Assembly (NCBI RefSeq): GCF_029076845.1
Contig: NZ_JARESE010000010.1
Span: forward strand, 62,001-126,000
DNA: 64,000 bases
Reading direction: 5' to 3'
Source: Novosphingobium album (ex Liu et al. 2023)
GTDB lineage: Bacteria > Pseudomonadota > Alphaproteobacteria > Sphingomonadales > Sphingomonadaceae
Position numbers and translations under genes: made by a program. Shown here in pieces: positions 1-8,904 of the stretch. The notes beneath the pieces are model-generated. The model made no database searches. It worked only from the letters and a program-made list of their open reading frames with translations, and was not told where the DNA came from. Every line of letters begins with the position of its first letter. Within the stretch, counting starts at the first letter, position 1.

Positions 1-608
1 TCATCATCACCTCGTTCGGCGTGGCCGATCGCTTCATGATCATCCGCCGCCAGCGCGACGGGGCGATCGCCCACACCAAAGTGCTGGCCGGACTGGCCGA
101 GCGCGATCCGCTGACCGGCCTGTACAACCGCCGCGTGATCGAGGACCGCTTCGACGACCTGTTCGCCAGGGGTTTCCACACCATGGCGGTGATCGACCTT
201 GATCATTTCAAGGTGATCAACGACACCTATGGCCACGCGGTGGGCGACAGCGTGCTGCAGACCGTGGCAGTGGCGCTGATGCCCGATACCGATACGATCG
301 CGGTGCGCATCGGCGGCGAGGAATTCCTGCTCCTGCTGCGCGGCCACAACGCGGCCGACCGGGCCGAGCGCCGGCGCCGGGCGATCCCCTCGCGCGTCGC
401 GGGCGAATTGCCGGGGCTGGACCGGATCGTCACCGCGAGCATGGGCATGGTGATCCACCAGGCGGGCGGCGGCTTGCACACCGGCTTCGCCGAGCTTTAC
501 GCGCATTGCGACCGGCTGCTCTATGATGCCAAGGACGGCGGGCGCAACCGCACCTGCAGCGAAGCGATCACCGGCTTCGCCGCCCCCGCCCGCGCCGCGC
601 GGGGGTGA
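1..608 (+). CDS. GGDEF diguanylate cyclase, 3' part (5' end outside window)
   Basis: The reading frame is open from the window edge, so the N terminus lies upstream; a GTG at 21 is probably internal. The visible part is a complete GGDEF domain that would make cyclic di-GMP from two GTP. It contains the usual entry motif DPLTGLYNRR and the signature GGEEF, a functional variant of GGDEF. The residues just before the signature read DTDT rather than the RxxD inhibitory I-site, so product inhibition may be missing. The residues just before the domain look like a membrane-exit linker, suggesting an upstream membrane sensor. The gene converges on a thioesterase across a perfect hairpin. Confidence 0.9.
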   Translation, partial: IITSFGVADRFMIIRRQRDGAIAHTKVLAGLAERDPLTGLYNRRVIEDRFDDLFARGFHTMAVIDLDHFKVINDTYGHAVGDSVLQTVAVALMPDTDTIAVRIGGEEFLLLLRGHNAADRAERRRRAIPSRVAGELPGLDRIVTASMGMVIHQAGGGLHTGFAELYAHCDRLLYDAKDGGRNRTCSEAITGFAAPARAARG

Positions 609-610
609 GG

Positions 611-652
611 GTGTATTGGGAAATGCGCTGTTCCGCGCATTTCCCAATACAC
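611..652. terminator. Perfect 18-bp inverted repeat between convergent genes
   Basis: The left arm GTGTATTGGGAAATGCGC (611-628) is exactly complementary to 635-652, with a 6-base loop. It starts two bases after the cyclase stop and ends four bases before the stop of the convergent thioesterase. The position suits a bidirectional transcription terminator. There is no clear T-run on either side, so a REP-like or mRNA-end-protecting element is an alternative. Confidence 0.65.
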
Positions 653-655
653 CAC

Positions 656-1057
656 CTACCCAGCCGCGAGGAACGGCGCGGCGACTTCGGCCGGAACCCG
701 CTTCAACCGGCCCGAGGCGATCTCGATCATCGCCCAGGTGGTGCGCGCCGAGACGATGGGCTTGCCCGCCGCGTCGCGAAACTCCACGCGCCGATCGAAC
801 CGCGCGCCGCTGGGCCCCTCGGGAATGAACGTATGCGCGGTGACTTGCTCGCCTTCGCGCACGTTGCCGCGATAGTCGATCTCGTGCCGCGTCACGACCC
901 AGGCATAACGCGCCTGATGCTCGGCCGACGCCACCGCCTGCCAATGGGCGGTGGCGATCACTTCCATCCACTGCACCCAAACCGCGTTGTTGACGTGGCC
1001 CATCACGTCGATGTGCTCGGGCCCCGCCGTGAAGGTCATGGTGAAGCCGTTGCCCAT
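656..1057 (-). CDS. Hotdog-fold acyl-CoA thioesterase (YbgC/4HBT family)
   Basis: This 133-residue protein is the usual size for a single-hotdog thioesterase that hydrolyses acyl-CoA or hydroxybenzoyl-CoA thioesters in the cytosol. The N-terminal block IDVMGHVNNAVWVQWMEV matches the family motif in which an acidic residue near DxxGHVNN acts in catalysis. A second block (TRHEIDYRGNVREGEQV) matches the conserved beta strand. It starts four bases after the oligopeptidase B stop on the same strand, so the two are probably cotranscribed. Substrate cannot be inferred. Confidence 0.88.
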   Translation of the reverse strand: MGNGFTMTFTAGPEHIDVMGHVNNAVWVQWMEVIATAHWQAVASAEHQARYAWVVTRHEIDYRGNVREGEQVTAHTFIPEGPSGARFDRRVEFRDAAGKPIVSARTTWAMIEIASGRLKRVPAEVAAPFLAAG

Positions 1058-1061
1058 CGGG

Positions 1062-3152
1062 TCAGTCCGCCACGCCCAGCTGCCACAGGATAAAGGCGAA
1101 TTCCTCGGCCGTTTCGCGCAAGCTCTCGAACCGGCCGGACTTGCCGCCGTGGCCCGCGCCCATGTTGGTCTTGAGGATCAGCTCATGGCCGTCGGTCTTC
1201 AGTTCGCGCAGCCGCGCCACCCACTTGGCCGGTTCCCAATAGGTCACGCGCGGATCGTTGAGGCCGGCCGTCACCATCATCGGCGGATAGGCCTGCGCGC
1301 GCACGTTGTCATAGGGGCTGTAGCCGCGGATCAGATCGAAGGCGGCCTGGTCCTCGATGGGATTGCCCCATTCGGGCCATTCGCCCGGCGTCAGCGGCAG
1401 CGAAGGGTCCAGCATCGTCGCCAGCACGTCGACGAACGGCACATGCGCGACGACCGCGCCGAACAGTTCGGGATCGGAATTGACCACCGCGCCCATCAGC
1501 TCTCCGCCCGCCGATCCGCCCGAGATGCTGATCCGGCCCTTCGCGGTATAGCCGCGATCGATCAGCGCCCGGGCCGCATCGACGAAATCGTTGAACGTGT
1601 TGGTGCGCTTCTCCAGCTTGCCGGCCTTGTACCAGGCACGGCCCAGGTCATCCCCGCCCCGGATATGCGCGATGGCATAAGCAAAGCCGCGATCGACGAG
1701 GCTGAGCCGCGAGGTCGAGAAGCCCGGCTCGATCGCGATGCCGTAAGCGCCATAGCCATAGAGATGCAGCGGCCCGCCCGGCGCGCGATCCTTGCGCATG
1801 ACGACGCTGACCGGAATCGCGGTGCCATCGCGGGCGGTGATCTCCAGCCGCTCGGTGGTGTAGAGCGCGGCGTCGTAGCCCGAGGGGATCTGCTGCACCT
1901 TCAGCGTTTCCAGGGTGCCGCCGGCAACGTGATAGTCATAGACCGTCGCCGGGCTGACCATCGATTCGTAGGACAGCCGCAGCTTTTCCATGTGCCATTC
2001 GGGATTGTTGGAAAGTCCGGCCGAATAGCTCGCCTCGGGAAAGGCGATCGGCTCGATCCGGCCGGGATCGTCGTAATAGCGCACCTCGATCCAGTCTAGC
2101 CCGGCGCGGCGGCCCTCGACCACGTAGAAGTCGCGGAACAGGCCGAAGCCGGTCAGGTAGAATTCGTCCGAACCCTCGATCAGCGTCGTCCATTCGCCCG
2201 GCCGGTCGAGCGGGGCGGTGGCGAGGCGGAAGTTCTCGTGCGTGTCGTTGGCGTGGACATACAGCGTGCCGTCGCGCTCATCGACATCGTATTCGACGCC
2301 TTTCCGGCGCGGGCGGACGAGGATCGGCGCGGCCAGCGGATCATCGGCCGGGATCAGCCGGACCTCGCTGGTTTCATGATCGCTGGCGCCGATGACCAGC
2401 CACTTCTCGTTGGCCGAAAGCGAGGAGCCGACCCGGAACCCCTCGTCATCCTCATGATAAAGCTCGATATCCTCTGACAGATCCTGGCCCAGCCAGTGCA
2501 GCCGGGCATTGTCGGTGCGCCAGTTCTCGTTGGCGAGCGAATAGACCAGCGCCTTGTCGCCCGCGACCCAGACGAGCGAGGACAGGGTGCCGGGAATCTC
2601 GTCGGCGAGCAGCTCGCCGCTCGCCAGATCCTTGATGCGGACGGTGAAGCGTTCCGAGCCGTTGTCGTCGAAGGCATAGGCGAGCAGGCGCCCGTTCATG
2701 CTCGTCGCGATCGCGCCCAGGTTGAAATAGTCCTTGCCCTCGGCCAGCGCCACTTCATCGAGGATCAGCTCGTCGGGGCCGCCCGCGATCGGCCGCCGCC
2801 ACCATTTCTTGTATTCCGCGCCTTCCTCGAACTCGATCCAGTAGAGCCAGTCGCCATCCTTTTGCGGCACCGACTTGTCGGCTTCCTGGATCCGGCCGCG
2901 CATTTCGCGGAACAGCCGCTCCACCAGTTCGCCGTGCGGCGCCATGCGCGCTTCGAACCACGCGTTCTCCGCTTCCAGGTGGGCGAGCACTTCCGGGTCG
3001 GTCACTTCGGGATAGCCCGGATCGCGCAGCCAGGCGTAATCGTCATGCACGGTCACGCCATGATGGGTGAAGCTGTGCGGCTTTTTCGCGGCTTTCGGAG
3101 GCCCGGAGAGGCTGCCGGCGCGGGTCTGGGTGGAACTTGCCATCCCTCGCAT
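1062..3152 (-). CDS. ptrB: Oligopeptidase B, S9 prolyl-oligopeptidase family
   Basis: This 696-residue protein has the family layout: an N-terminal seven-bladed propeller (about residues 80-410) and a C-terminal alpha/beta-hydrolase domain. The nucleophile is Ser547 (counting from the 3152 start) in GGSAGG, and the C-terminal GAGHGGKSGR carries the catalytic His. The stretch PLTPGEWPEWGNP after the nucleophile is typical of oligopeptidase B, which cuts short peptides after Arg/Lys. An alternative ATG lies three codons in (3143). The 5' end faces the divergent Xaa-Pro aminopeptidase across about 42 bases, which must hold both promoters. Confidence 0.93.
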   Translation of the reverse strand: MRGMASSTQTRAGSLSGPPKAAKKPHSFTHHGVTVHDDYAWLRDPGYPEVTDPEVLAHLEAENAWFEARMAPHGELVERLFREMRGRIQEADKSVPQKDGDWLYWIEFEEGAEYKKWWRRPIAGGPDELILDEVALAEGKDYFNLGAIATSMNGRLLAYAFDDNGSERFTVRIKDLASGELLADEIPGTLSSLVWVAGDKALVYSLANENWRTDNARLHWLGQDLSEDIELYHEDDEGFRVGSSLSANEKWLVIGASDHETSEVRLIPADDPLAAPILVRPRRKGVEYDVDERDGTLYVHANDTHENFRLATAPLDRPGEWTTLIEGSDEFYLTGFGLFRDFYVVEGRRAGLDWIEVRYYDDPGRIEPIAFPEASYSAGLSNNPEWHMEKLRLSYESMVSPATVYDYHVAGGTLETLKVQQIPSGYDAALYTTERLEITARDGTAIPVSVVMRKDRAPGGPLHLYGYGAYGIAIEPGFSTSRLSLVDRGFAYAIAHIRGGDDLGRAWYKAGKLEKRTNTFNDFVDAARALIDRGYTAKGRISISGGSAGGELMGAVVNSDPELFGAVVAHVPFVDVLATMLDPSLPLTPGEWPEWGNPIEDQAAFDLIRGYSPYDNVRAQAYPPMMVTAGLNDPRVTYWEPAKWVARLRELKTDGHELILKTNMGAGHGGKSGRFESLRETAEEFAFILWQLGVAD

Positions 3153-3194
3153 CTATGTTGGCGGGATGGCCCCCGCAAGCCGGATACCCGAACC

Positions 3195-5015
3195 ATGCTG
3201 ATGAACACCCATGAAGCCCGCCTCGATGCCTTGCGCAAGGAACTCCAGCGACAGGGGCTCGACGGGTTCGTCATCCCGATTTCAGACGAGCATATGAGCG
3301 AATATGTCGGCGCCTATGCCCAGCGCCTCGCCTGGCTGACCGGGTTCGGCGGATCGGCCGGCACCGTCGCGGTGCTGACCGACAGCGCGCTGGAACCTTC
3401 GGCCGCGATCTTCGTCGATGGCCGCTATACGCTGCAAGTGCGCGATCAGGTCGACGGACGGCTCTATGCCTATGAAAGCGTGCCGCAGACCAATGTGGCC
3501 AAATGGCTGGGCACCCATGCCCCGGCCGGCGCACGGATCGGCTATGACGCCTGGCTCCATGGCAAGGGCTGGGTCGCGGCGGTGACGAAGGCGCTGGCGG
3601 AAAAGGACGGCGAACTCGTCGCGGTGGCGGCCAACCCGGTCGATGCCATCTGGGACGATCGGCCCGCCCCTTCCCCCGCCCCGGCGCTGGTGCACGCGGA
3701 TCGCTTCGCCGGCCTGTCGAGCCAGGCCAAGCGCGAGGCGGTGTCCGAATGGCTGACCGAACGCAAGCTCGATGCCGCCGTGATCTCCGCGCTCGATTCG
3801 ATCGCCTGGCTGCTCAACATCCGCGGCAGCGACGTGGAACGCACGCCGGTCACGCTGTCCTATGTCATCGCCCATGCCGATGGCACCGCCGACCTGTTCA
3901 TCGCCGAGGAGAAGCTGACGCCCGAACTGCGCCAGCATCTGGGCAATGCGGTGCGCATCCAGCCGCGCGAGGGCTTCGTGCCGGCGCTGCATGGCCTGGC
4001 CGGCAAGCGCATCGCGGTCGATCCCGAACGCGCGGTGCAGGCGATCTTCACCGCGCTGGAACAGGGCGGGGCGACGGTGATCGAGGAACGCGATCCCACC
4101 GTGCTGCCCAAGGCGGTGAAGAACCCGGTCGAACAGCAGGGCCACCGCGACGCGCAGGCGCGCGATGGCGCCGCCGTCTCGCGCTTCCTGCGCTGGATCG
4201 CGACTGAGGCGCCCAAGGGCGGCGTGGACGAACTGGCCGCCGCCGCTCGGCTCCAGCGCTTCCGCGAGGACAGCGGGGACTTGCGCGACCTGTCGTTCGA
4301 CACGATCTCGGGCGCGGGGCCGAACGGCGCCGTGGTCCACTACCGCGTCAGCGAGGAGACCAACCGCGTGCTCGAACCGGGCAGCGTCTATCTCGTCGAT
4401 TCGGGCGGCCAGTACCCGGACGGCACCACCGATATCACCCGCACCGTCTGGATCGGCCCCGGCGCACCGCCCGCCGAAGTGAAGGACCGCTTCACCCGCG
4501 TGCTCAAGGGCCACATCGCGCTGGCCCGCGCGGTCTTCCCGCGCGGCACGTCGGGCAGCCAGCTCGACGTGCTGGCGCGGCAGTTCCTGTGGTCCGCCGG
4601 CCTCGACTATGCGCACGGCACCGGCCACGGCGTCGGCAGCTTCCTTTCGGTGCATGAAGGGCCGCAGCGCATCGCCAAGTCGGGCGGCGCGCAGGCCGGC
4701 GGCGATCAGGAGCTGCTGCCCGGCATGATCCTTTCGGACGAGCCGGGCTACTACAAGACCGGCGAATACGGCATCCGCATCGAGAACCTGGTGCTGGTCG
4801 AGCCGCGCGAGATCGCGGGGGCGGAAGACGCGTTCCTCGGCTTCGAAACGCTCACGCTGGTGCCGATCGACCGGGCGCTAGTCGATCCGGCGCTGCTCGC
4901 GCCCGAGGAACGCGCCTGGTGGAATGCCTATCACGCACGCGTGCTGGAGGTGATCGGGCCCCGGCTCGAAGGCGCGGACAAGGCCTGGCTGGAAGCGCAG
5001 TGCCAGCCCTTGTAG
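3195..5015 (+). CDS. Xaa-Pro aminopeptidase (M24B, long form)
   Basis: This 606-residue protein has two creatinase-like N-terminal domains (about 1-310) followed by a pita-bread metallopeptidase domain. It should remove N-terminal residues that precede proline. All five dinuclear-metal ligands are visible: Asp402, Asp413, His478 (GTGHGVGS), Glu516 (SDEPGYY) and Glu530 (RIENLVLV). The length fits the eukaryote-like long form rather than the 440-residue PepP. The frame is open upstream, but the conserved N terminus begins at ATG 3195, or at 3201 two codons later. It is divergent from ptrB, another peptide-degrading enzyme. Confidence 0.93.
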   Translation: MLMNTHEARLDALRKELQRQGLDGFVIPISDEHMSEYVGAYAQRLAWLTGFGGSAGTVAVLTDSALEPSAAIFVDGRYTLQVRDQVDGRLYAYESVPQTNVAKWLGTHAPAGARIGYDAWLHGKGWVAAVTKALAEKDGELVAVAANPVDAIWDDRPAPSPAPALVHADRFAGLSSQAKREAVSEWLTERKLDAAVISALDSIAWLLNIRGSDVERTPVTLSYVIAHADGTADLFIAEEKLTPELRQHLGNAVRIQPREGFVPALHGLAGKRIAVDPERAVQAIFTALEQGGATVIEERDPTVLPKAVKNPVEQQGHRDAQARDGAAVSRFLRWIATEAPKGGVDELAAAARLQRFREDSGDLRDLSFDTISGAGPNGAVVHYRVSEETNRVLEPGSVYLVDSGGQYPDGTTDITRTVWIGPGAPPAEVKDRFTRVLKGHIALARAVFPRGTSGSQLDVLARQFLWSAGLDYAHGTGHGVGSFLSVHEGPQRIAKSGGAQAGGDQELLPGMILSDEPGYYKTGEYGIRIENLVLVEPREIAGAEDAFLGFETLTLVPIDRALVDPALLAPEERAWWNAYHARVLEVIGPRLEGADKAWLEAQCQPL

Positions 5016-5075
5016 GACGACCTTTGTTCTCGTAATGTTCTGATTATTGACTGAGTCGCAAGGGAGACCCATGAG

Positions 5076-5444
5076 ATGATCGGATACGTAACGCTCGGCA
5101 CCAACGACCTGCAGCGCGGCGCGAGGTTCTACGATGCCATCGCTGCCGAACTGGGCGTGGGCCGCATGATGGACTTCGAGAGCTTCATTGCCTGGGGCGT
5201 GCCCGGCGGCGCGCCCGGCATCGGCCTGACCAGGCCGTTTGACGGCAAGGCCGCGACAGTGGGCAACGGCGTGATGGTCGCGCTCGAAGCGAAGGACGAG
5301 GATCAGGTCAAGCGCCTGTACGATATCGCGCTGAGCCACGGCGGCACCGACGAAGGCGCGCCGGGGCCGCGCGGCGAAGGCTTCTATGCCGCTTATTTCC
5401 GCGATCCCGATGGCAACAAGCTCAACGCCTTCGTCGCGGGTTGA
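5076..5444 (+). CDS. VOC (glyoxalase/bleomycin-resistance fold) family protein, copy 1
   Basis: This 122-residue protein is a single vicinal-oxygen-chelate domain. It opens with IGYVTLGTNDLQRGARFYD and closes with YFRDPDGNKLNAF, both family hallmarks. VOC proteins act as metal-dependent lyases, isomerases or dioxygenases, or sequester small molecules; nothing here fixes the substrate. An AGGGAGA ribosome binding site at 5061-5067 supports ATG 5076. The following gene is a clear paralogue in tandem. Confidence 0.88.
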   Translation: MIGYVTLGTNDLQRGARFYDAIAAELGVGRMMDFESFIAWGVPGGAPGIGLTRPFDGKAATVGNGVMVALEAKDEDQVKRLYDIALSHGGTDEGAPGPRGEGFYAAYFRDPDGNKLNAFVAG

Positions 5445-5537
5445 CGGCATCCGGCCCCCGGCCGCGCGCCATCGCGGCCCTTGCCACGGGGCGGCCGGCT
5501 TGCTTCAATCGGCCCGCCAACAAGCGGGAGAGAGACA

Positions 5538-5918
5538 GTGCCGGTTGCCCACGTGACTTTCGGAACCAATGACCTGGAGCGCGGGGCGCGCTTTTACGAT
5601 GCGATCATGGACGCCTTCGGCGGCGCGCGCAGCTTCGCGCACGATCGCGCGATCGGCTGGAGCTTTCCCGATGGCGGGCCAAGCATCGGCATCACTTATC
5701 CGTTCGACGGCGAAGCGGCCAACCGGGGCAACGGCACGATGTTCGCGCTGATGGCCGCGAGCGAGCAGCAGGTGCGCGATGTCCACGCCGCCGCGCTGGC
5801 CCATGGCGGCAGTTGCGAAGGCCCTCCGGGCCCACGCGCCAATGGTTTCTTCGCCGCCTATTTTCGCGATCCCGATGGCAACAAGATGAATGCGTTCTGC
5901 GTGCCGGCCCAGCCATGA
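5538..5918 (+). CDS. VOC family protein, copy 2 (tandem paralogue)
   Basis: This 126-residue VOC protein is closely related to its upstream neighbour. They share FGTNDLERGARFYDAI near the start, a GPSIG-type centre, and the C-terminal AAYFRDPDGNKMNAF. The frame is open further upstream, but homology starts at GTG 5538 and a GGGAGAGA ribosome binding site sits about 5-12 bases before it. Spacing of about 90 GC-rich bases from copy 1 suggests cotranscription. Function is not assignable beyond the fold. Confidence 0.86.
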   Translation: MPVAHVTFGTNDLERGARFYDAIMDAFGGARSFAHDRAIGWSFPDGGPSIGITYPFDGEAANRGNGTMFALMAASEQQVRDVHAAALAHGGSCEGPPGPRANGFFAAYFRDPDGNKMNAFCVPAQP

Positions 5919-6141
5919 ACATGGCGAGAAGCCAACAATGCCGGAGGAACTTGCGGCCGCATGAACACATGTTCGCTTTGGTGACAATTGGCGACAAATT
6001 CGCGGAATACCGGCATAAACGCGCGACACAATGGCTCTAGAACTGCTCCTTAGAAAGTCGCGGGGCAGAAACTTCCCTTCCCTTCCCCCGCCTCGCGGCT
6101 TTCACCGTTTTCCCCTGGAAGCAGTGATTGGAGTGATTGAA

Positions 6142-6729
6142 ATGAAAAAGTGGATGATCGGCCTGCCGATAGCCGCGCTCGCGATGGCGGGCGGCGCCTA
6201 TGCCCAGCAGAGCACGCGCCCCGATGCCGATGGCAACGGAACCCTCACCCGCGCCGAGATGCAGACCCATGCCGCGGCGATGTTCACCCGGATGGATGCC
6301 AACAAGGACGGCAAGCTGGACAAGGCGGACCGCACGGCGCGCATGGAGGAAATGCGCGCGAAGCGGTTCGCCGCGCTCGACGCCAACAGCGACGGCCAGA
6401 TCTCGCGCGCCGAGTTCATGGTGCAAAAGCCGATGGGCGACGGGCCGATGGCCAACCGGGGCGACAAGGGCCAGGACGGCAAGGATCGCGGCCATCGCGG
6501 CTGGGGCAAGCGCGGCGGCCATGGCGGCATGATGATGATGGGCCGGATGGCCGATGCCGACAAGGACGGCGCGATCACCCAGGCCGAATTCACCGCCGCC
6601 GCCGCCAAGCACTTCGATATGCTGGACGCCAACAAGGACGGCCAGGTCACGAAGGAGGAACGGCAGGCCGCGCGGGCGCAGATGAAGGCCAAGTGGCAGG
6701 AAATGCGCGCCAGCAAGGCCGCGAATTGA
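6142..6729 (+). CDS. Exported EF-hand protein with five calcium-binding loops
   Basis: The 195-residue product begins with a clear signal peptide (MKKWMIGLPIAALAMAGGAYA), so it is probably periplasmic or outer-surface. Five canonical EF-hand loops are visible, at about residues 28-39, 52-63, 80-91, 138-149 and 162-173, each with the DxDxDG-type ligand pattern. Between loops 3 and 4 is a Gly/His/Met-rich linker (about 107-134) that might bind transition metals. It ends 25 bases before an OmpR-type regulator and its kinase, so the three probably form one operon linked to divalent-cation sensing. That link is inference. The frame is open upstream, but the signal peptide fixes the start. Confidence 0.88.
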   Translation: MKKWMIGLPIAALAMAGGAYAQQSTRPDADGNGTLTRAEMQTHAAAMFTRMDANKDGKLDKADRTARMEEMRAKRFAALDANSDGQISRAEFMVQKPMGDGPMANRGDKGQDGKDRGHRGWGKRGGHGGMMMMGRMADADKDGAITQAEFTAAAAKHFDMLDANKDGQVTKEERQAARAQMKAKWQEMRASKAAN

Positions 6730-6754
6730 CCGGAGGGCGCGGCAGGCGAATCCC

Positions 6755-7492
6755 ATGAATGAATCCGCGCCCACCAAGCTGCTGCTTGTCGATGACGAAG
6801 CAGCCCTGCGCGAACCCCTGGCCGAGTACCTCTCGCGCCAGGGGTTCGACGTGACCCAGGCCGCCAGCGCCGCCGACGCGCGCAGCCGCCTGCGCGAGGA
6901 TACGGCCGACCTGGTCCTGCTCGATATCATGATGCCGGGCGAGGATGGCCTTTCGCTGTGCCGGCACCTTGTTGAAAGCCGCGACATTCCCGTGATCTTC
7001 ATCACCGCCCGAGGCGAGGCGACCGACCGGATCATCGGCCTGGAGATCGGCGCCGACGACTATGTCGTCAAGCCGTTCGAGCCGCGCGAACTGGTCGCAC
7101 GCGTGCGCAGCGTGCTGCGCCGCGCGGCGCGCACGCCGTCGGCCGCGCCGGTCGAGGACGAGGTGTTCGAATTCGAAGGCTGGCAACTCGATCCGCTCAA
7201 GCGCCGGCTCACCGACAGCGAAGGCGCGGTCGTCGCCATTTCCTCGGTCGAGTTCCGGCTGCTGATGGCCTTCCTTGAGCATCCCCGGCAAGTGCTCGAT
7301 CGCGACCGGCTGCTCGACATGGTGCAGGGCCGCGAGGCGCATCTGTTCGATCGCGCGGTCGACAACCAGGTCAGCCGCCTGCGCCGCAAAATCGAGGTCG
7401 ACAGCCGCAATCCGCAACTGATCCAGACCGTCTGGGGCGGCGGCTACATGCTGGCCGCCGATGTCAGGCGCGTTCCGCAGGATGCGGCATGA
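6755..7492 (+). CDS. OmpR/PhoB-family response regulator
   Basis: This 245-residue protein has an N-terminal receiver domain with the acidic pair DDE at 13-15, phospho-acceptor Asp57 (LLDIMMPGEDG) and the conserved Lys in VVKPFEP. A C-terminal winged-helix DNA-binding domain (about 140-238) ends in LIQTVWGGGYML. Its stop overlaps the kinase start by four bases (ATGA), indicating translational coupling. It probably regulates this operon or envelope genes in response to the kinase signal. Confidence 0.94.
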   Translation: MNESAPTKLLLVDDEAALREPLAEYLSRQGFDVTQAASAADARSRLREDTADLVLLDIMMPGEDGLSLCRHLVESRDIPVIFITARGEATDRIIGLEIGADDYVVKPFEPRELVARVRSVLRRAARTPSAAPVEDEVFEFEGWQLDPLKRRLTDSEGAVVAISSVEFRLLMAFLEHPRQVLDRDRLLDMVQGREAHLFDRAVDNQVSRLRRKIEVDSRNPQLIQTVWGGGYMLAADVRRVPQDAA

Positions 7493-8904
7493 ATTTCCCG
7501 CGCCCCCGCAGCCTGATGGGCCAGATGCTGCTCGCGGTGGCGGTCGCGCTGCTGCTGGTCCAGAGCATCAGCGCCGTGCTGATCTATCGCGCGCAGCGCG
7601 AACGCTTCGAAAGCGCGCTGCTGAACGCGGTCGCCTTCCGGCTGGCGATGGAGACGCGCGGCGCCAAGCGCGCTGCCCAGGTGCGGCGCTTCAACCCGTT
7701 CGGCGATGGGCTGCCGCGCGGGCTGCGCGTGGAATACAGCTCGCGATCGCCGCTCCAGGCGGGCGAAGTCTCCGATGATCATGCCGAAACCGGCCTGCGC
7801 GAGATCCTGACGGAACAGGGCATCCCGGCCGCGCAAGTCGTCGTCGTGCAACGCGCGGTCGGCGACGATCCGGTGGCCCGCGCCTGGGCCGCGCGCCACG
7901 CGGCGCGGCAAGGCCAGGGTCGGGGCGATGACAAGGAGGCGCACGATACGCATCTGCTGGTGGCCGGTGTGCGCGCGGCGCCCGATGCAAGCTGGATGAT
8001 CGCGCGCATCCGTTCGCCCCGCGCCGAATCCGCCTTGCTGCGGCCGCTGCTGGTCCAGACGCTGGTGATCTATCTGGTGCTGGTGGGCGCGGTGGCGCTG
8101 ATCCTGCGGCGCATCACCCGGCCGCTCGCCGCGCTGACCCGGCGGATCGAGCACTTCGCCGCGACGCAGGACGCCGATGGCCAGGTGCTGCCTTCGGGCC
8201 CGGATGACATGCGCCGGCTGATCGTGGCGCACAATGCCATGGAAGCGCGCATCGCCGCGCTGCTGGACGAGAAGGACGTGATGCTCGGCGCGATCGGGCA
8301 CGACCTCAAGACCCCGCTGGCCGCGCTGCGCGTGCGGATCGAATCGGTCGAGGACGATACCGAGCGCGCGCGCATGGCCTCCACGATCGAGGATATCGTG
8401 CGCACGCTGGACGATATCCTCTCGCTCGCCCGCGTCGGCCGGCCCAGCGACCCGCGTGAACGCACCGAGCTTTCCGCGCTGGTCGGCTCGGTGATCGAGG
8501 AATACGAGGACATGGGCGAGCCGGTGGAGTTCGGCGAGATCGAGCGCGTGGTGCTGGAACTGCGGCCGACCTGGCTGCGCCGGGCGCTGCGCAACCTGAT
8601 CGGCAATGCCTTGCGCTATGGCCAGCGCGCGCGCGTCTCGCTGGCGCGCGAGGGCGGGCTGGCCGTCATCCGCATCGACGATGAAGGGCCGGGCATTCCC
8701 GACGACGTGATCGAGGCGATGATGCATCCGTTCACGCGCGGCGACCCCTCGCGCAATTCGGAAACCGGGGGCGCCGGGCTGGGCCTCGCGCTGGCCCGCG
8801 CCATTGCCGACCAGCATGGCGGCGACCTCACCTTGTCGAACCGGCGCGCGCCCGACGGGGCGATCCTGGGCCTGACCGCGCGGCTGGCGCTGCCGCTCAC
8901 CTGA
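7489..8904 (+). CDS. Membrane sensor histidine kinase
   Basis: This 471-residue inner-membrane kinase has an N-terminal transmembrane helix (about 10-32), a periplasmic sensor region of roughly 150 residues, a second helix (about 188-208), HAMP, HisKA with phospho-acceptor His271 in GHDLKTP, and an ATPase domain with the N box (NLIGNALRYG), DEGPGIPDD and GGAGLGLALARAI. It pairs with the overlapping upstream regulator. The sensor region matches no named ligand domain that I recognise. The preceding EF-hand gene suggests a cation or envelope signal. The 3' end overlaps the convergent M1 aminopeptidase by 8 bases. Confidence 0.94.
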   Translation: MNFPRPRSLMGQMLLAVAVALLLVQSISAVLIYRAQRERFESALLNAVAFRLAMETRGAKRAAQVRRFNPFGDGLPRGLRVEYSSRSPLQAGEVSDDHAETGLREILTEQGIPAAQVVVVQRAVGDDPVARAWAARHAARQGQGRGDDKEAHDTHLLVAGVRAAPDASWMIARIRSPRAESALLRPLLVQTLVIYLVLVGAVALILRRITRPLAALTRRIEHFAATQDADGQVLPSGPDDMRRLIVAHNAMEARIAALLDEKDVMLGAIGHDLKTPLAALRVRIESVEDDTERARMASTIEDIVRTLDDILSLARVGRPSDPRERTELSALVGSVIEEYEDMGEPVEFGEIERVVLELRPTWLRRALRNLIGNALRYGQRARVSLAREGGLAVIRIDDEGPGIPDDVIEAMMHPFTRGDPSRNSETGGAGLGLALARAIADQHGGDLTLSNRRAPDGAILGLTARLALPLT

